Shown piece after piece: positions 34,070 through 45,299 of a stretch of 64,000 nucleotides of DNA. The notes under the pieces are model-generated. The model did not search any database and had not been told where the DNA came from. It saw nothing but the letters and a program-made list of their open reading frames with translations. The stretch lies in the NCBI GenBank assembly GCA_024509875.1, contig JAMPIV010006388.1:1-64000 (forward strand). Direction: 5' to 3'. Position 1 is the stretch's first letter; the number at the start of each line of letters is the position of its first letter. Both the position numbers and the translations under genes were made by a program. The DNA comes from Oreohelix idahoensis. Lineage: Eukaryota > Mollusca > Gastropoda > Stylommatophora > Oreohelicidae.

Positions 34070-34866
34070 GATGGGAAACTCTATACAGAGCGATACAACA
34101 GGAGGCGATCTGTTCATCAGAAAAGTTCCTCCCGTTGATTAAGTGTTTCGGCCCCTTAATCTCTTTTACACTCTAATGGGGACAGGCCCACTTAGGTCAT
34201 GACTCCCAAGTGTCAGCCTCCTGTTGTCTAGTGCAGAGAATTGAACCAACTACACCTTAGTTGCAGCTTTCAAATTCATTCCTATTTCCTGCCAGCTGGA
34301 GGCAATTGTGAAAGTAACCCCTATGTTGAAACCAAATTACAGTCTCGAGTTCCATAGCCCATTGCGGTTGTTCCACTGCCTGTTACAGCAGTTCCACAGC
34401 CAGCGTGATGCCTTTACCGCAGTTTCGCTGAGCCTCTTAAGTACCCTTGTTCTTGACTGTCCCCTTAAACCCAACAGTTTCAGTAGATCATACACTGAGG
34501 CAACCACAAGACCTCTTGCACCCACCTTGACAGCCACAACCCTTGCAGTGAACCCATCGTGTCTCAAATCCGCAGCCAGATCATTATACTTGACTACTTT
34601 GAACGAATGTTGCTCGTCAAGTCTGGATTCAAATGGCACAGTCAGCTCAATCATTATAATCTGGTGCATTGATGAGGAATGCAGCACTATACCTGGCCGT
34701 CTTCAAGATCTTCTGATACTCTCTGGATATGCCCCTAGCCCATGTATGTCTACTGCCATCTGCACAGTCAAGAAGAGATGGTGAACTGCTACTTTGTTTG
34801 GAAGTGCTGACTTTCTAGCTCTCAGAAAGTATGTATTTTCAGTGCCTTTGCTGTTTGCCTTCTGCT
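34070..34866 (-). pseudogene. Fragment of another LINE inserted in LINE D
   Basis: The - strand 116-codon frame (34687-34337) reads IMIELTVPFESRLDEQ, then KVVKYNDLAADLRHDGF, VVAVKVGARGLVVAS and LSETAVKASRWLW. This matches a carboxy-terminal region seen in several animal LINEs (ELTVPWE..., KY.EL, PVEVG.RGF). From the pattern (LTVP.E then K..KY) it could be a restriction-like nuclease fold; I am not sure. Further - strand sequence to 34075 looks like its 3' part (EQIASCC). Confidence 0.6.
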
Positions 34867-35557
34867 AGTTCATACAGACCGATTTCCTTAACTTCCCATT
34901 TAAGTAAAATATTAGAAACCATGCTAAATAACATATTAAAGTTTTATTTGGAAGAGAATAAAATATATAGCCAGACTCAACCAGGATATAGAAGGTATAG
35001 ATGCACTATGGATCAGATAATCAAAATGGAACATGAAATCAAATTAGGATTTTAAAAGAAAGAAAATACAGTGGCAGTATTCCTAGATGTAGCTAGAGTC
35101 TATGCTGAATGATGGAGAGAAAGTGCCCTCTTTAAAATAAAAAAGACGGAAAATACAGGTACAATGTATAGATACTTAGAGAACTTCCTTAAAGATAGAT
35201 ATTCCACAGTTTATTTGTATAAACAATGACAAGTTAGAACTGTATGAACAACAGAATGGCATTCCTCATGGATCAGTTTTATCCCCTTCAATTTTTACTG
35301 TAATGGTAAATGTTTTGAGTGAAGAATTTAAAGATATCAAAAATAATTTGATACAGTTTGCAGATGATGTTGCTATATGGAGATCTAGGAAAAATCTAAC
35401 AAAATAATGTAATAATCTTCAAAAACAAATAAATAAAGTATATAAATGGATGAACAAATGGGGATTTCACTTAAACGTGAATAAGACAGCAGGAATGATC
35501 TTCAGTCAAGGTAGGATTGTTAAAAATAACTTGACATAAACTTACAGGAGCAACAAA

Positions 35558-35560
35558 TTA
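35558..35560. repeat. TSD TTA, left of transposon CACTG-2
   Basis: TTA lies immediately before CACTGG and recurs at 37399-37401 immediately after CCAGTG. Confidence 0.75.
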
Positions 35561-37398
35561 CACTGGACAACAAATTTTGACTTTTTGTGTGTATCTGAGA
35601 TTAAACCAAGTTACCTTTATGTTTGGGCTACTGAATACGAAAATGGCCGTTAAAACACCAGTTTAGCTCTAGTTTCTTAAATATCTATAAAACAAGTTTT
35701 ACACATGTGTATATACATACCATATGATAATAATGCTCATTGCAGAAATGATTCACAGCGACACCTTTTTGCCTGTCGCTTGTAATGAGTTTCTGGAGCA
35801 TCTCTCTCAAGGGTCCAACAATAGTCTGCTAGCATTGCTGCATTCCATTTCCGTTGGTACATTTTTTCGAGGATAGTAATGTCGTGATGAAATCGATCCC
35901 CTGGCTCGTCACTGACAGCACCGCAGTTAGCAGGGAAGAAATCCAGATGAGAGTGTAAAAAGTGCAATTTCAAAGACATGTTGCACCATAGTCTCTCGTA
36001 GCACTGCAAGAGGGTTTCTACAAGCTCCTGGTAATTGTCAGCCTTATTGTTTCCTAGAAAGTTTGTGGCCACTTGCTGGAAAGCATTCCAAGCTATCTTT
36101 TCATCACCTGTGAGGATATCATCAAAATGCTGATCTCGGAAGAGCTGATGTATCTGTGGACCGACAAATACACCTTCCTTGATTTTAGCCTCACTAAGTC
36201 TTGGAAATGTATCACGAAGGAATAAAAATCCTGCCCTATTTCGATCCATGGCCTTTATAAAATTCTTCATTAGTCCAAGTTTGATGTGGAGAGGAGGGAG
36301 CAAGATCTTGTGGGATTCTACAAGTGGTTCGTTAAGTACATTCTTTTTCCCCGGTTCAAGTGATTGTCATTGGGGCCAATCCTTTTTCTTGTAGTGGGAA
36401 GTCCTAGCACGGCTGTCCCACAGACAGAGGAAACAGCAAAACTTTGTGTAACCCTGATGTAGCCCCATCAAGATGGCAATGACCTTCAGGTCACCACAAA
36501 TCTACCACTTATACTTGTCATAGTTGATGGTGTGTAACAGTTGTTTCATGTTGTTGTACGTTTTTTTCATGTGGACTGCATACCCGAGTGGAACAGATGG
36601 TAAAACGTTACCATTAAGGAGCAGCACAGCTTTTAAGCTCAACTTGGATGAATCGATGAACAGTCTCCAATCGTCTTCTTTGTAGTTGATGTGTAGTGCT
36701 GCCATCAGACCCACTATATCAACGCAAGCAACGAGGTTATCTGTCATTTTGAAATATGGAAGCAGATCTTTTTGTTGAGCACGAAACACAGACACATGCA
36801 CATTCTCTTCTAGAAGATTCCATTGCTGCAGTTTGGACCCCAACAGCTCTGCTTTATTTTTTTGGCAATTCCAGATCTCTCACTAGATCATTCAATTCAC
36901 TCTGGGTAATTTTATGTGGCTGTGCAGACACTTCAATAGGCACAAAATCAGGATCTCTTGATGTAGTTGCTTTCACAGGTGACAGATGTTGCCTTTGTGA
37001 TAGCAAAGTTATTTGTCCGCAGATATAGCAAAAATAATCCGCACTGTTTACACATTCACGAGGCATCTTGAACGACACGTCTGCACTCACAGAATCCACA
37101 ACACAAATGATGACAAGGAGGAAATGTGGTTGCAATGACTGCTACAGATTGCGTCATCCAATTGGCGCTCAATGCTATCCGTCTCGTGGGGAATCACTGC
37201 CAGGGCTATAGAAAAGAGAAGGACTGGGTCATTCACGTCGGGAAGGTGAAGCCACCAGCTTACTGAACCCATCTCCCCCCCGGATCTTGAAACCTAGAGC
37301 TAATTCGCGATTTTTAAGTTCATATTCGTGATCAGCATGTCCAAATTAGTTTAAAATAGCTACTTTTGTCTCGGATACATTTTGGCTGTTGTCCAGTG
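35561..37398 (-). mobile_element. CACTG-2: second DNA transposon, TTA duplication
   Basis: The left end reads CACTGGACAACAAATTTTG and the reverse complement of the right end CACTGGACAACAGCC, a perfect 12-bp inverted repeat then partial match. The termini match CACTG-1 in pattern (CACTG, then AC and AACA). The host LINE D coding resumes directly after. At 1838 bp it is shorter than CACTG-1. The encoded protein lacks the block between the CYICG motif and the acidic linker, which accounts for the size difference. Confidence 0.85.
35737..37135 (-). pseudogene. Conserved transposase-like protein of CACTG-2, internally deleted
   Basis: Frames read in order: KMPRECVNSADYFCYICG (37135-36854), KLQQWNLLEENVHV and DWRLFIDSSKLSLKAVLL (36843-36502). 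A TAG follows, then ICGDLKVIAILMGL, YTKFCCFLCLWDSR and a second stop after DWPQ. Last is a 188-codon frame (36303-35737) with LGLMKNFIKAMDRNR, AKIKEGVFVGPQIHQLF, CNMSLKLHFLHSHLDFFP, VSDEPGDRFHHDI and MLADYCWTLERD. It matches CACTG-1 throughout, but the FGVPVIWRE..NH..DCYF block is absent. Two stops (about 36496 and 36408) and a frame change near 36850 kill it. The carboxy third is the best preserved part of either copy. Confidence 0.8.
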
Positions 37399-37927
37399 TT
37401 AGTAGTCCAAACCACATGATACCTAGGAATGACACTAGACCACCAACTGAACTGGAATAAACACATAGATAGACTGGTTGAGTCTTGCAGAGGACTAACT
37501 AGCATGCTAAGATATTTGAAAGGTCATGGATGGGGTGCAATCACTAAAACAATGATCATGTTCTATAAATCTTTCATAAGATGCAAAATTGATTATAATT
37601 ATGAAAGCATAGTAAATGACTGCAGCACACAGTCACAAGATTAAATTGGATATAATTCAGCGCCAAGCATTATGTACAATTGCGAGTGCAGTCAGATCAG
37701 CATCAAGAAGTGCACTGGAGGTGGTCTTAGGAGTCCTCCCTTTGGAACTTGGGAGAAAGGAATGAAAACTAAATTACATGATAAAAATTATGTTGGACAA
37801 GACTCATCCAGCTTTTGCTAGATATCAGTTAACAACTTAGAACAGGTTCATGCCAACTATTGATTTTATGGTTTTTTTTTTCCTAACTATGGATGAAACT
37901 AACTATGATGATTTCTTTTTTTGGCAG

Positions 37928-38036
37928 ATACTTTTGAATATTATAGATGAAAATGACAACAGTCCAGTTTTTTTTGCCCCACAATACAGTGCAACAGTAA
38001 GGGAAGATTTGCCAATTGGCAGCTCAGTTTTTAAAG
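37928..38036 (+). CDS. Cadherin gene, exon 4
   Basis: Acceptor tttttggcag, donor gtgagc. Thirty-six codons plus one base encode ILLNIIDENDNSPVFFAP, then YSATVREDLPIGSSVFK. DENDNSPVF is the inter-repeat calcium-binding linker (DxNDNxPxF), and the next repeat begins Y.A.V.ED.P.GS.V. The exon starts in phase 0 after exon 3 and ends in phase 1, which matches exon 5. Confidence 0.95.
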
Positions 38037-40849
38037 GTGAGCACAGATACAGCTGAAATAACAACTTTTGTTAACTATCTTGGAAAACAACATTATTTTA
38101 AACATTTCTTAGTGACTGTGGTAAAGTGGGATGTTATAAATATTTATAGGGGACTTAGTGTACTGACTGAGATCAGCTGTGAAGGTATCTATATCTAATA
38201 AGAGTAGTGTATTATAGATAACCTTACTTACTGCCACATATGTATACCTCAGTCAGAATTACTCTGGAATAGTGTGATGACTACGTTATATGTCTAGGGT
38301 ATGTGTATGATGAAGTGTAAGTCATAACAACAACAGACAGATAAACAGTTTAATTTATTCCACCACACTTGACAACACTGTGACACTCACATACATATAA
38401 CACTCTAAGAGGATATCTTAAAGGAGTCACTGATAACTTTTCAAATAACAATATGTATTCAGTGCTGTCATGAATGTATATGTGTCCTGATTCAAATACA
38501 AAGGGAACCAGGAATCACAATCAATTTTAATTACAAGTTATATGTACAGAATTTATTAATATGATTCTTATAGTGACATATATTATTAATGGTATCCTAT
38601 GTGTGTCAGTTGTGTAGTGGTAATATGAGGTAATACTGGTTTTGTTTTGTTCAAGCTCTGTTGGTATTTGTCATCATGACTTCAATAGTTTGTTTCTATT
38701 GGAACTATTATTGGAGATGTTCTCAGTTCCTGGTATTAAAACAATTAAATTCCCCTCTTAATTTTAGTTTATAATGTCATTTTAAGATGGGGGTACATAA
38801 TGTTGAGCTCCATGGCCACACTCTCTTATCTTGCGTGATGACTGCAGTAAAAGACTCCTCTGCTCGTTTACTTAAATGAGTTCTGGAGCCACCCCACTGG
38901 TTGCTATATGGACCAAGGAGTATGCTGTCCACCTCTGGCTTCAACAAAGCTCTGACCAGGTGATGCTCAATAACTTTAAGACCACGGTCCCTGAAACAAG
39001 AAGGTTGTACCTTCTACGTCAGAACTAATTTATACTCCATTTCTACACTGAGCACAATACATCACAAACATTGAGTTCAGAGCGTTAGGCCAACTGTCAG
39101 CTTCATCTGAAATACTTTATACCAGTATTTCCCTCCCTAATGGTTACTACGCCTCTGCAATTCCAGCATTATTTCTTTCTAGTTAATAATCTAGGTGTCA
39201 GTGTACTGTTTGGCCATTCCATGCAATTTTACTTTCCTCCGACACCTTCTGTTCAGGCTGGAGCACTATAGGCTTTACATCATGTTCGCTACTGAACCAC
39301 ACATATATACAGACATAAATTATCAATTTACATTCAATTTTCATTAAAAGATATTGAATATTTCAAGCTTACCACAATTCATGGAAATAATAATAAACAG
39401 TTTCGTTGACTGGCACTGAATATAGCACAACTCCGATCTGCCGATGTCCCAGGCTTTATTTTATAAAAAATATACACTGGTGCTCAACGCACTGCTTCTT
39501 AGTTAGGTTTATTACAAGATGTGGCAATGAACAGACGCTCTGAATTGTGTATATTCGCAGCTCTACCCAATCACACCACGTCTACACATCTTTTCAAAAA
39601 AGTACCCCTTTCTCACGTTTCCCCTGACAACACAAGATAGTATTTATAGTCTGACCAATCGTGTTTAGTCTTTCATTTGTTGCGCTCCAATCAAATAGGA
39701 GTTAACATGGTAGGCTATTTCCGTAACGTAATGTTTTTTCAAACACGTTATACAAAAATTTTATGAGCAGAACTGATTTCATGCTGTCAGGCACCCCCAC
39801 TATTTTATTTTGGCCATAACTTGGTAATTCCTAGACTATTTGCGTAACGTTTTACATATTCTTTGTCAGCAAACCCTAAGGAACCCAAATATACGAATTT
39901 AAGGGAGCTAGGTGGCTGCGTTCAAAATGTGCATTTTCTACCACCTCCTGTTTACTTCACTCCCCATGTGGTGTCTGGGTACTGTCATGTTTTCAAACGT
40001 AAACCCATCTAATGTCATCTTTCCCAATAAGCGTTTTTCAGGATTTTAAAACCTAACTCTGGGAAGGGTAGTGAATTTTATCACTGTCGATTTGAAATAA
40101 AGTTAGTGCATGTGGCCTTACACGCGTGATGGCAGCAATTGTGTATCGCGTGACGCGTGTTTAGTGTTGCACGTGTCCCCGCTTTCTGCCTCTCCCTTCT
40201 CTCTATCCTTTAGTCCATCTGTCTTTTAGTTACACCGTGTATAAAATGGAATGAATGAAATATTAAATTTAGGTCATTGATCAGCTTGCGTATCTCACGG
40301 TTTTTTCCAAGAAATACAGTACACGTTTCATTGAAGAAAGCGTGCAGCGACACAGTAGGCTTTTACTATCAACGTGAAAGCGTTACAATTTGCAGACGAA
40401 GTAGAAAACAAGGGGGATTTCGAGTACAGTCATTGTGACAGCACTGTTCTTTACCATTCTTCTTTCCTTTTATTAAATTTATTTGTTAGGCTTTGCATTT
40501 ACGTTTTAATTTATATATGGGGATTAGAATAATTCACGACAGTGACCAGAAATGTCAGTGACAGTGTATGATAACATATTACACTTTCTTAGAGCAGGAA
40601 AGCGTAATAACCATTCTTGATTGTGTGAATGACTGGGGAGATGGCAGTAAGCCTACTTGGGGGAGGTACATACCCTGAAATCACAGGTCTTGAAGATAAC
40701 CTGATATAGTTCTACCGTCCTCAACATTTCTCTAGATTATAATGAATGAGCTGGCAGTACCATTTTATATCTTATCTTAATCATGTTTTGGCTTCATGTT
40801 TGTCATTTTGAAAGTTTTATAAATCTTCTTCTTCATTCACCCTCAGACA
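38037..40849. other. Intron 4, mostly unassigned
   Basis: No exon or long coding relic is found. The part at 38340-40300 has repeat-like blocks (an oligo-T/A and promoter-like 'tataaaatgg' at 40241) but no family could be named. Confidence 0.45.
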
Positions 40850-41260
40850 TCAACTTGAATATGTTCAAAGAAAGCAGTGGTCAGTTAGTTTGAGGCTGTT
40901 GACATCTCTGTAGAGCTTTTCCAGGAATGTACTGGTGATGGCCATATGTGCTTTTTCTGTTCCTCATATGCTGGGCATCTTTGAAGCAGATGTTCAGCAG
41001 TCATTTTATTGGTGCCGCAGTTACACCTTATCATGCATTCTTATCTTTAACTTGCTGAATAGATGGTATCCAAATCTATTATGACCTGTGTGAAGTCTGT
41101 AGATTACCACTTGTTCACTTCTGCTAAGCTGGTAATATGCATCATCTTTTTAGTGGCCTGGATACTCTGCTTCCCACTTGTCAAGTTGAGGTAGCTTTCC
41201 CTCTTCTTTTGCCAATATGCCAGCCTCTTTACTTCTGGGGATGTTGCAGTGAGATAGAAT
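40850..41260 (-). pseudogene. LINE carboxy-terminal fragment
   Basis: The - strand from about 41250 reads HCNIPRSKEAGILAKEEGKL, then RSEQVVIYRLHTGHNRFGYHL and SKLKI. The EQV...RL.TGH.R motif is the well-known segment just before the cysteine-rich end of RNase H-less animal LINEs. Stops follow. The fragment is short and truncated. Confidence 0.6.
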
Positions 41261-41403
41261 CTACTGAATAACAACTCTTTTGAAAAGCTGACACAGATTG
41301 TGAAGTGTTACTCTTAGTATTTTATAAGTTAAAAATGATCAATGTTCAGCAACATAAAACAGATTTAACATTCAAATAAATAACTTCCTCCTCTTCATTA
41401 CTA

Positions 41404-41886
41404 TGCCAGCTGGCATAAGTGGCTAAGAGGTATGGCGTCAAACTTTAAAGGTACCAGGTCTGATTCCCAGTTCAGGGAATGTAATTTATGGAAATTTTTT
41501 TGAGAACCAGTTGCTCCTAATGATATCTTACTACCCCTGATCTCCTGGGTAGTGAGATTGGATGCCTAGCCTTCTTGGATAAAGGTGAATAATTAGGAGG
41601 TCCTGTGTGCAAGTTGTGCACGTTAAAATTCCCTCAGTAGTTGGACATCGCAAAGAGTAGGCCATACGGCCGATGACCTGGCAAAATTTAAAAATTACTA
41701 AACCTACTCACCACAAAAATAGTTATAGAATGTGTGATTCTTGTATACACACATTGGGATCCTCACTGGGGCTATGGAGTTTGTGCACTGTACTGAGATC
41801 CTTCTTGTGTGATCTAAGGGAGGAGATTAGAGCACTGATGGAGTGTTTGTGTGCAATGAAGATGGTCCTTAAAACAAAAAAAACCA
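41404..41886 (+). repeat. tRNA-derived SINE S1, copy a
   Basis: It begins with a tRNA-like head: 'tggctaagaggtatgg' (A box) and 'ggtctgattcccag' (decayed B box). The body is long and shared with 48352-48858. Common blocks include 'cttatggaaatttt'-like sequence, 'ggtagtgagat', 'tgcctagccttct', 'ggtcc.gtgtgcaag', 'ggcaaaatttaaaaa' and 'gagatcc..cttgtgtgatctaaggga'. The body is about 480 bp, unusually long for a SINE. It ends in an A-rich run. Confidence 0.7.
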
Positions 41887-42788
41887 AGTGATGATGTTTT
41901 TGTGGCCTCAGTGCTGTTTATCAGTTCTGTCACTGCCCTCTTGTTTAAGTCACGACATCAAACTGTCCAGTATCTTCTGTCTTTGTTGTCCTCTCTAATT
42001 GCCATAGTTTCTTGCTCAAGTGGGGTTAGTGAAGGCCATACTGTCACTGATCTCCAGGTACAAGTTGTGCAACAACAGAATTCATTTAAGCTTTGAGATG
42101 ATAGTGTCATAAGAAACAGTCACACAAGAAGTGTAGTGGTTTTAGTTTTATTCATAGCTAATATCATTGCAACAACAACAAAATTGCCTTTATCAGAACA
42201 ACGCCCCCACATTACACTGTATTTTAATGCCTCATTTTATTATTGTGATTTGATACCTTATGCTGTTATTAAATGCCTCTGTATTATAGAACTAAGTTTT
42301 TATTTTGGTTCCTATATTAATTTTCAATTTGTAATGAGTATCTATTGTTTCCTCATTTGTTGTTCCCCATCATAACAAAATTTTGATTGATGCATGAGTT
42401 ATTTTAACGTCTTGTTTTATAAAACTACCGCTGTGACCTTTAATAGCTGTTCTCATATTCTAGTTTCACAGTAAAACTAAAGTACTTTATACATTTCTGT
42501 ACACATTCTACCAAAAATACACAGAAGCTGCCAGCCTTATTCACAGCTTCCTATTAGTCACCTTCTATGACATGCCTGATGGTGCAGTTGTGCTATTCTG
42601 TCTTTGTACCTTCAGAAACCCACAGTGACAACATTGGGCAATGCTTCTTTATGCAGAAACAATATTAGCTGCCAACCAATGATTAAGAGTTAAATTCTTA
42701 TTAATTATGTTTGTATATGTTGATGATCATAATAAGAACGTGAGGAAGAAGTAAAAGCATAAATAATTTTGTTGTTGCCAATTTTCAG
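41887..42788. other. Intron 4, distal part
   Basis: AT-rich; no gene or named repeat. Confidence 0.5.
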
Positions 42789-42915
42789 TGACAGCAAGTG
42801 ATCGAGACAGCGGATTAAATGGTGAACTGGTCTTTTGGATTTCAAACAGTACATACTTTAATGTGACAACTGAGCGCATCAGCAATGCCTACACAGGCAC
42901 AGCCATAGTGAAGAG
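42789..42915 (+). CDS. Cadherin gene, exon 5
   Basis: Acceptor ccaattttcag, donor gtgaca. With the split codon from exon 4 it reads VTASDRDSGLNGELVFWI, then NSTYFNVTTERIS and ends AIVKR. VTASDRDSGLNGEL is the canonical A.D.D.G.N.. motif that binds calcium in the EC repeat; NSTYFNV and VKR correspond to the F.V....G.I... strands. It ends in phase 2, matching exon 6. An N-glycosylation sequon (NST) is present. Confidence 0.95.
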
Positions 42916-43448
42916 GTGACATGATAAATGCTGATTAATTTGGTAGAAATCAAGAAGCCTTGCATAAAGAAGTGGTTGAAAATTCACTGAGCATTTTTAC
43001 GTTCACAGTGTCCTTATGTAATTTTGGGAATATTTTGAAATTTTCCACCATTTTTATAAATGGATAAGAAACTTGTAATAATAATATTGCTTCCATGCTG
43101 TCCCATAAACCAAAGTTTATATATTTAAAAATTTTACTTTCGCAGAGTAATATTAATTCTACTGTGCTCTTAGCAGTAAATTTCTTTTAGTGCATGCACA
43201 GCCTTGTTTTTGTTCCTTGACTGTCCATTCTCTGTTGAAAGTTTTCTTTCAAACTCCAACTGATCAATTCTTATACTTTTTGTCCATTTTCTTTGTGATC
43301 ATAGGTCTGTGATGTCTTCCGTTTTATGTTAATGTAAAATGTTGATAGGACTGAATATTATGTCTGTTATATCCTAGTCTGTTATATAACAAATTTACTG
43401 TACTCGTGTTTATATTTTACTCTCTTCCTCTTTGTGTGTGTGTGTGTC

Positions 43449-43485
<37 letters not shown>

Positions 43486-43688
43486 CCATAGAGTTTACTG
43501 AATGCTTATCCAGAAATAATAACAAATGCAAGAAGAAAATCCCAGAAATAATATAATTTCTCATAAAGGAATTTGGCAAATTAAAAGATAAATATGGAAA
43601 TACACATTTATGGGTCCTACAGAGTTACAGTTTGTTACTTGTACAGCTGTTTGAAGTGGTTGTGTTATGTCACTATTTTTCTTCACAG
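42916..43688. other. Intron 5 with poly-C run
   Basis: The intron contains a pure C run of about 34 bases at 43450-43483 preceded by (tg)n. Such runs are prone to slippage and assembly error. Confidence 0.6.
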
Positions 43689-43832
43689 CCCACTTGACTA
43701 TGATTTGAATCCAAGCCCCATACAGTTTAATATGATGGCAAGTGACAAGGGAACTCCATCTCTTTCAACTCCAGTACAGGTCACTTTGACTGTTCTGAAT
43801 GTTAATGACAACCCTCCCACTATTGACAATTC
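43689..43832 (+). CDS. Cadherin gene, exon 6
   Basis: Acceptor ttcttcacag, donor gtaagt. In frame with exon 5 it reads SPLDYDLNPSPIQFNMMASDKG, then TPVQVTLTVLNVNDNPPT and IDN. The LDYD, ASDKG.P and V.VNDN.P motifs complete one EC repeat and its linker. The exon is 144 bp and ends in phase 2, matching the start of exon 7. Confidence 0.95.
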
Positions 43833-43905
43833 GTAAGTACACTGTGTTTTTCAATATGTAAAATATTTGTGGTAAGTGACAATGTACCAAAATTATCATC
43901 TAAGG

Positions 43906-44828
43906 CAATGTTTGTCAAACTTTTTCGAGTCACCGCACTCTTGGTTTCCAGAACACATTCCCAGTGCCCTCCCCCATCAATTTCCTGACATTACATTAAA
44001 AAAAACCAAACATAGCTCTGTTGGTTATACACTTAGCTCTATTGAAACTTTCCTCTTGGTTAATAACGTATTATGGATATCCTGTTATCACTAGCCTTCC
44101 TTGATTCTGAGACAATCAAATCTGCAACAGAGCAAAATTGGTCCTTTTTGAAACGCCTGCAGATATCTAATTTCATCAGCTTCCAGCAAAAAGTATATTC
44201 AGTCACACCTTGCCAGTGGACACTCGCCGATGTTAAACTGGTAAACACTATTTAGCACTGGTTATCACCTTCCAAATGTTGATGATTAAATCTTAGTGAA
44301 CTGACTGCAGCATCCTCGTTCATTTCTCTTTCTGTGGTGTTGACCGAGTGGACAACAAAGGCTTCATTATCCTTTACACCCGCCTTTCAGCGGATGATTT
44401 TGGTTAGAATATATGATCAGCGATAGTTACTTGAGCTCAGAAGGGCAAATATAGACAAAAATATGCCTTACTTAATGATCCCAGTTATACAACTACTACG
44501 CTATCTATCTTTCCTATATCGTCCTCAACTCACTGATGTTGGGAATCTTTGTTATAAGGTGTATGAGAAACTGGGACGAGCGACGTTAGGGAGGAGCGGT
44601 TGGTTCGAGTTTGTTCAGGCTACGCTCTCCTTTTAAGCGCTGACATCAGGGCTCTGTAGAATCAAAAAGCTCTTATATGTAAGTGTCCTACTGAGTAATA
44701 TTGTTGAATTTAGCCTGTCAAATCCTCAACCAACCCCTTACTAGGCTGAATGCATCCTGCCGCCCAATTTTCCCTTATTACCCCCTTGTATCCTCATAAC
44801 GCGGTATCACCCACCTTGGGAACCACTG
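43906..44828. mobile_element. Non-autonomous hAT element (MITE-like)
   Basis: The left end reads CAATGTTTGTCAAACTTTTT and the reverse complement of the right end CAGTGGTTCCCAAGG, matching the hAT terminus CAGTGGTTC(C/T)CAAAC. The flanks ATCTAAGG (43898-43905) and ATCTAAAG (44829-44836) are an 8-bp duplication with one or two changes. At 923 bp it has no transposase and was mobilised in trans. Confidence 0.75.
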
Positions 44829-44859
44829 ATCTAAAGGGTATATAGTCGCCATCTTCTTC

Positions 44860-45055
44860 TTCTTCTTCTGTCCTTAGCCAAAGACCGACCAAGCAGTCAG
44901 AGGCCATCACGCCCTGTGGCGTCTTAAGGGCAACAGCAGATTGATTTTCTCTGTTGTAGTTTCCCATCACGCCTAGCGGCGTCTTTAGGGCAACAACAAA
45001 TAGATCCATCTGCCGTTGTTTCCGTAATCGGTGTGACAAGCCAACGGGTGATCAG
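44860..45055 (-). repeat. LINE family C 3' tail, reverse orientation
   Basis: On the - strand the sequence reads 'gatggcctctgactgcttggtcggtctttggctaaggacag' in pieces, then repeated gaagaag. The GAA tail and the ggctaagga block match 54700-54782 and 60300-60360. A second 'catcacgcc..gcggcgtctt.agggcaac' block is present twice, about 65 bases apart. Confidence 0.65.
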
Positions 45056-45242
45056 CCCATTGGGATAGTCGCCATCATTTACCACTTATTCTTTTACATC
45101 TGACCAGGTGTATGAATTTTCATTACAGTTTATTTAGTGTTTATTCAGATTTGATGTTTTCTGTAGATGTCGTGATAATTTAAAGATGTGAAGTTAACTG
45201 ATGTATTGATTTATCATGGAAGTAGATTGCTGTATGTTTGGG

Positions 45243-45294
45243 TTTAGCCTAGTAAACGTAAATTCTAGTTTAGCCTAGTAAACGTAAATTCTAG
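45243..45294. repeat. 26-bp tandem duplication
   Basis: The 26-base unit starting tttagcctagtaaacg occurs twice in perfect tandem (45243-45268 and 45269-45294). It looks like a recent duplication. Confidence 0.9.
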
Positions 45295-45299
45295 TCAAC

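Larger units (their letters stand above)
34010..37790 (+). mobile_element. LINE family D (Jockey-like), twice interrupted
   Basis: Pieces of one RT appear in order. AVVIPILKPEKDD is at about 34017-34056. After an insert, SSYRPISLTSHLSKILE is at about 34868. VAVFLDVA is at about 35070, FADDVAIW-like 'tttgcagatgatgttgctatatgg' at 35360, and KWGFHLNVNKT at about 35460. Then, beyond a second insert (35561-37398), YLGMTLDHQLNWNKHIDRL is at about 37425 and a carboxy-terminal stretch (LRYLKGHGW, FIRCKIDYN) follows. Several stops are present. The order and motifs fit Jockey/I-like non-LTR retrotransposons; no endonuclease is seen. Confidence 0.75.

Noticed and set aside
34308..34784. 158-codon + strand frame as a gene
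   Set aside because: It is the antisense shadow of the LINE fragment on the - strand, whose product has recognisable motifs.
38340..40300. Possible LTR or DNA element in intron 4
   Set aside because: I could not find paired ends, a duplication or coding sequence to support it.
43382..43579. Polyglycine frame
   Set aside because: It is produced only by the poly-C run read on the other strand.
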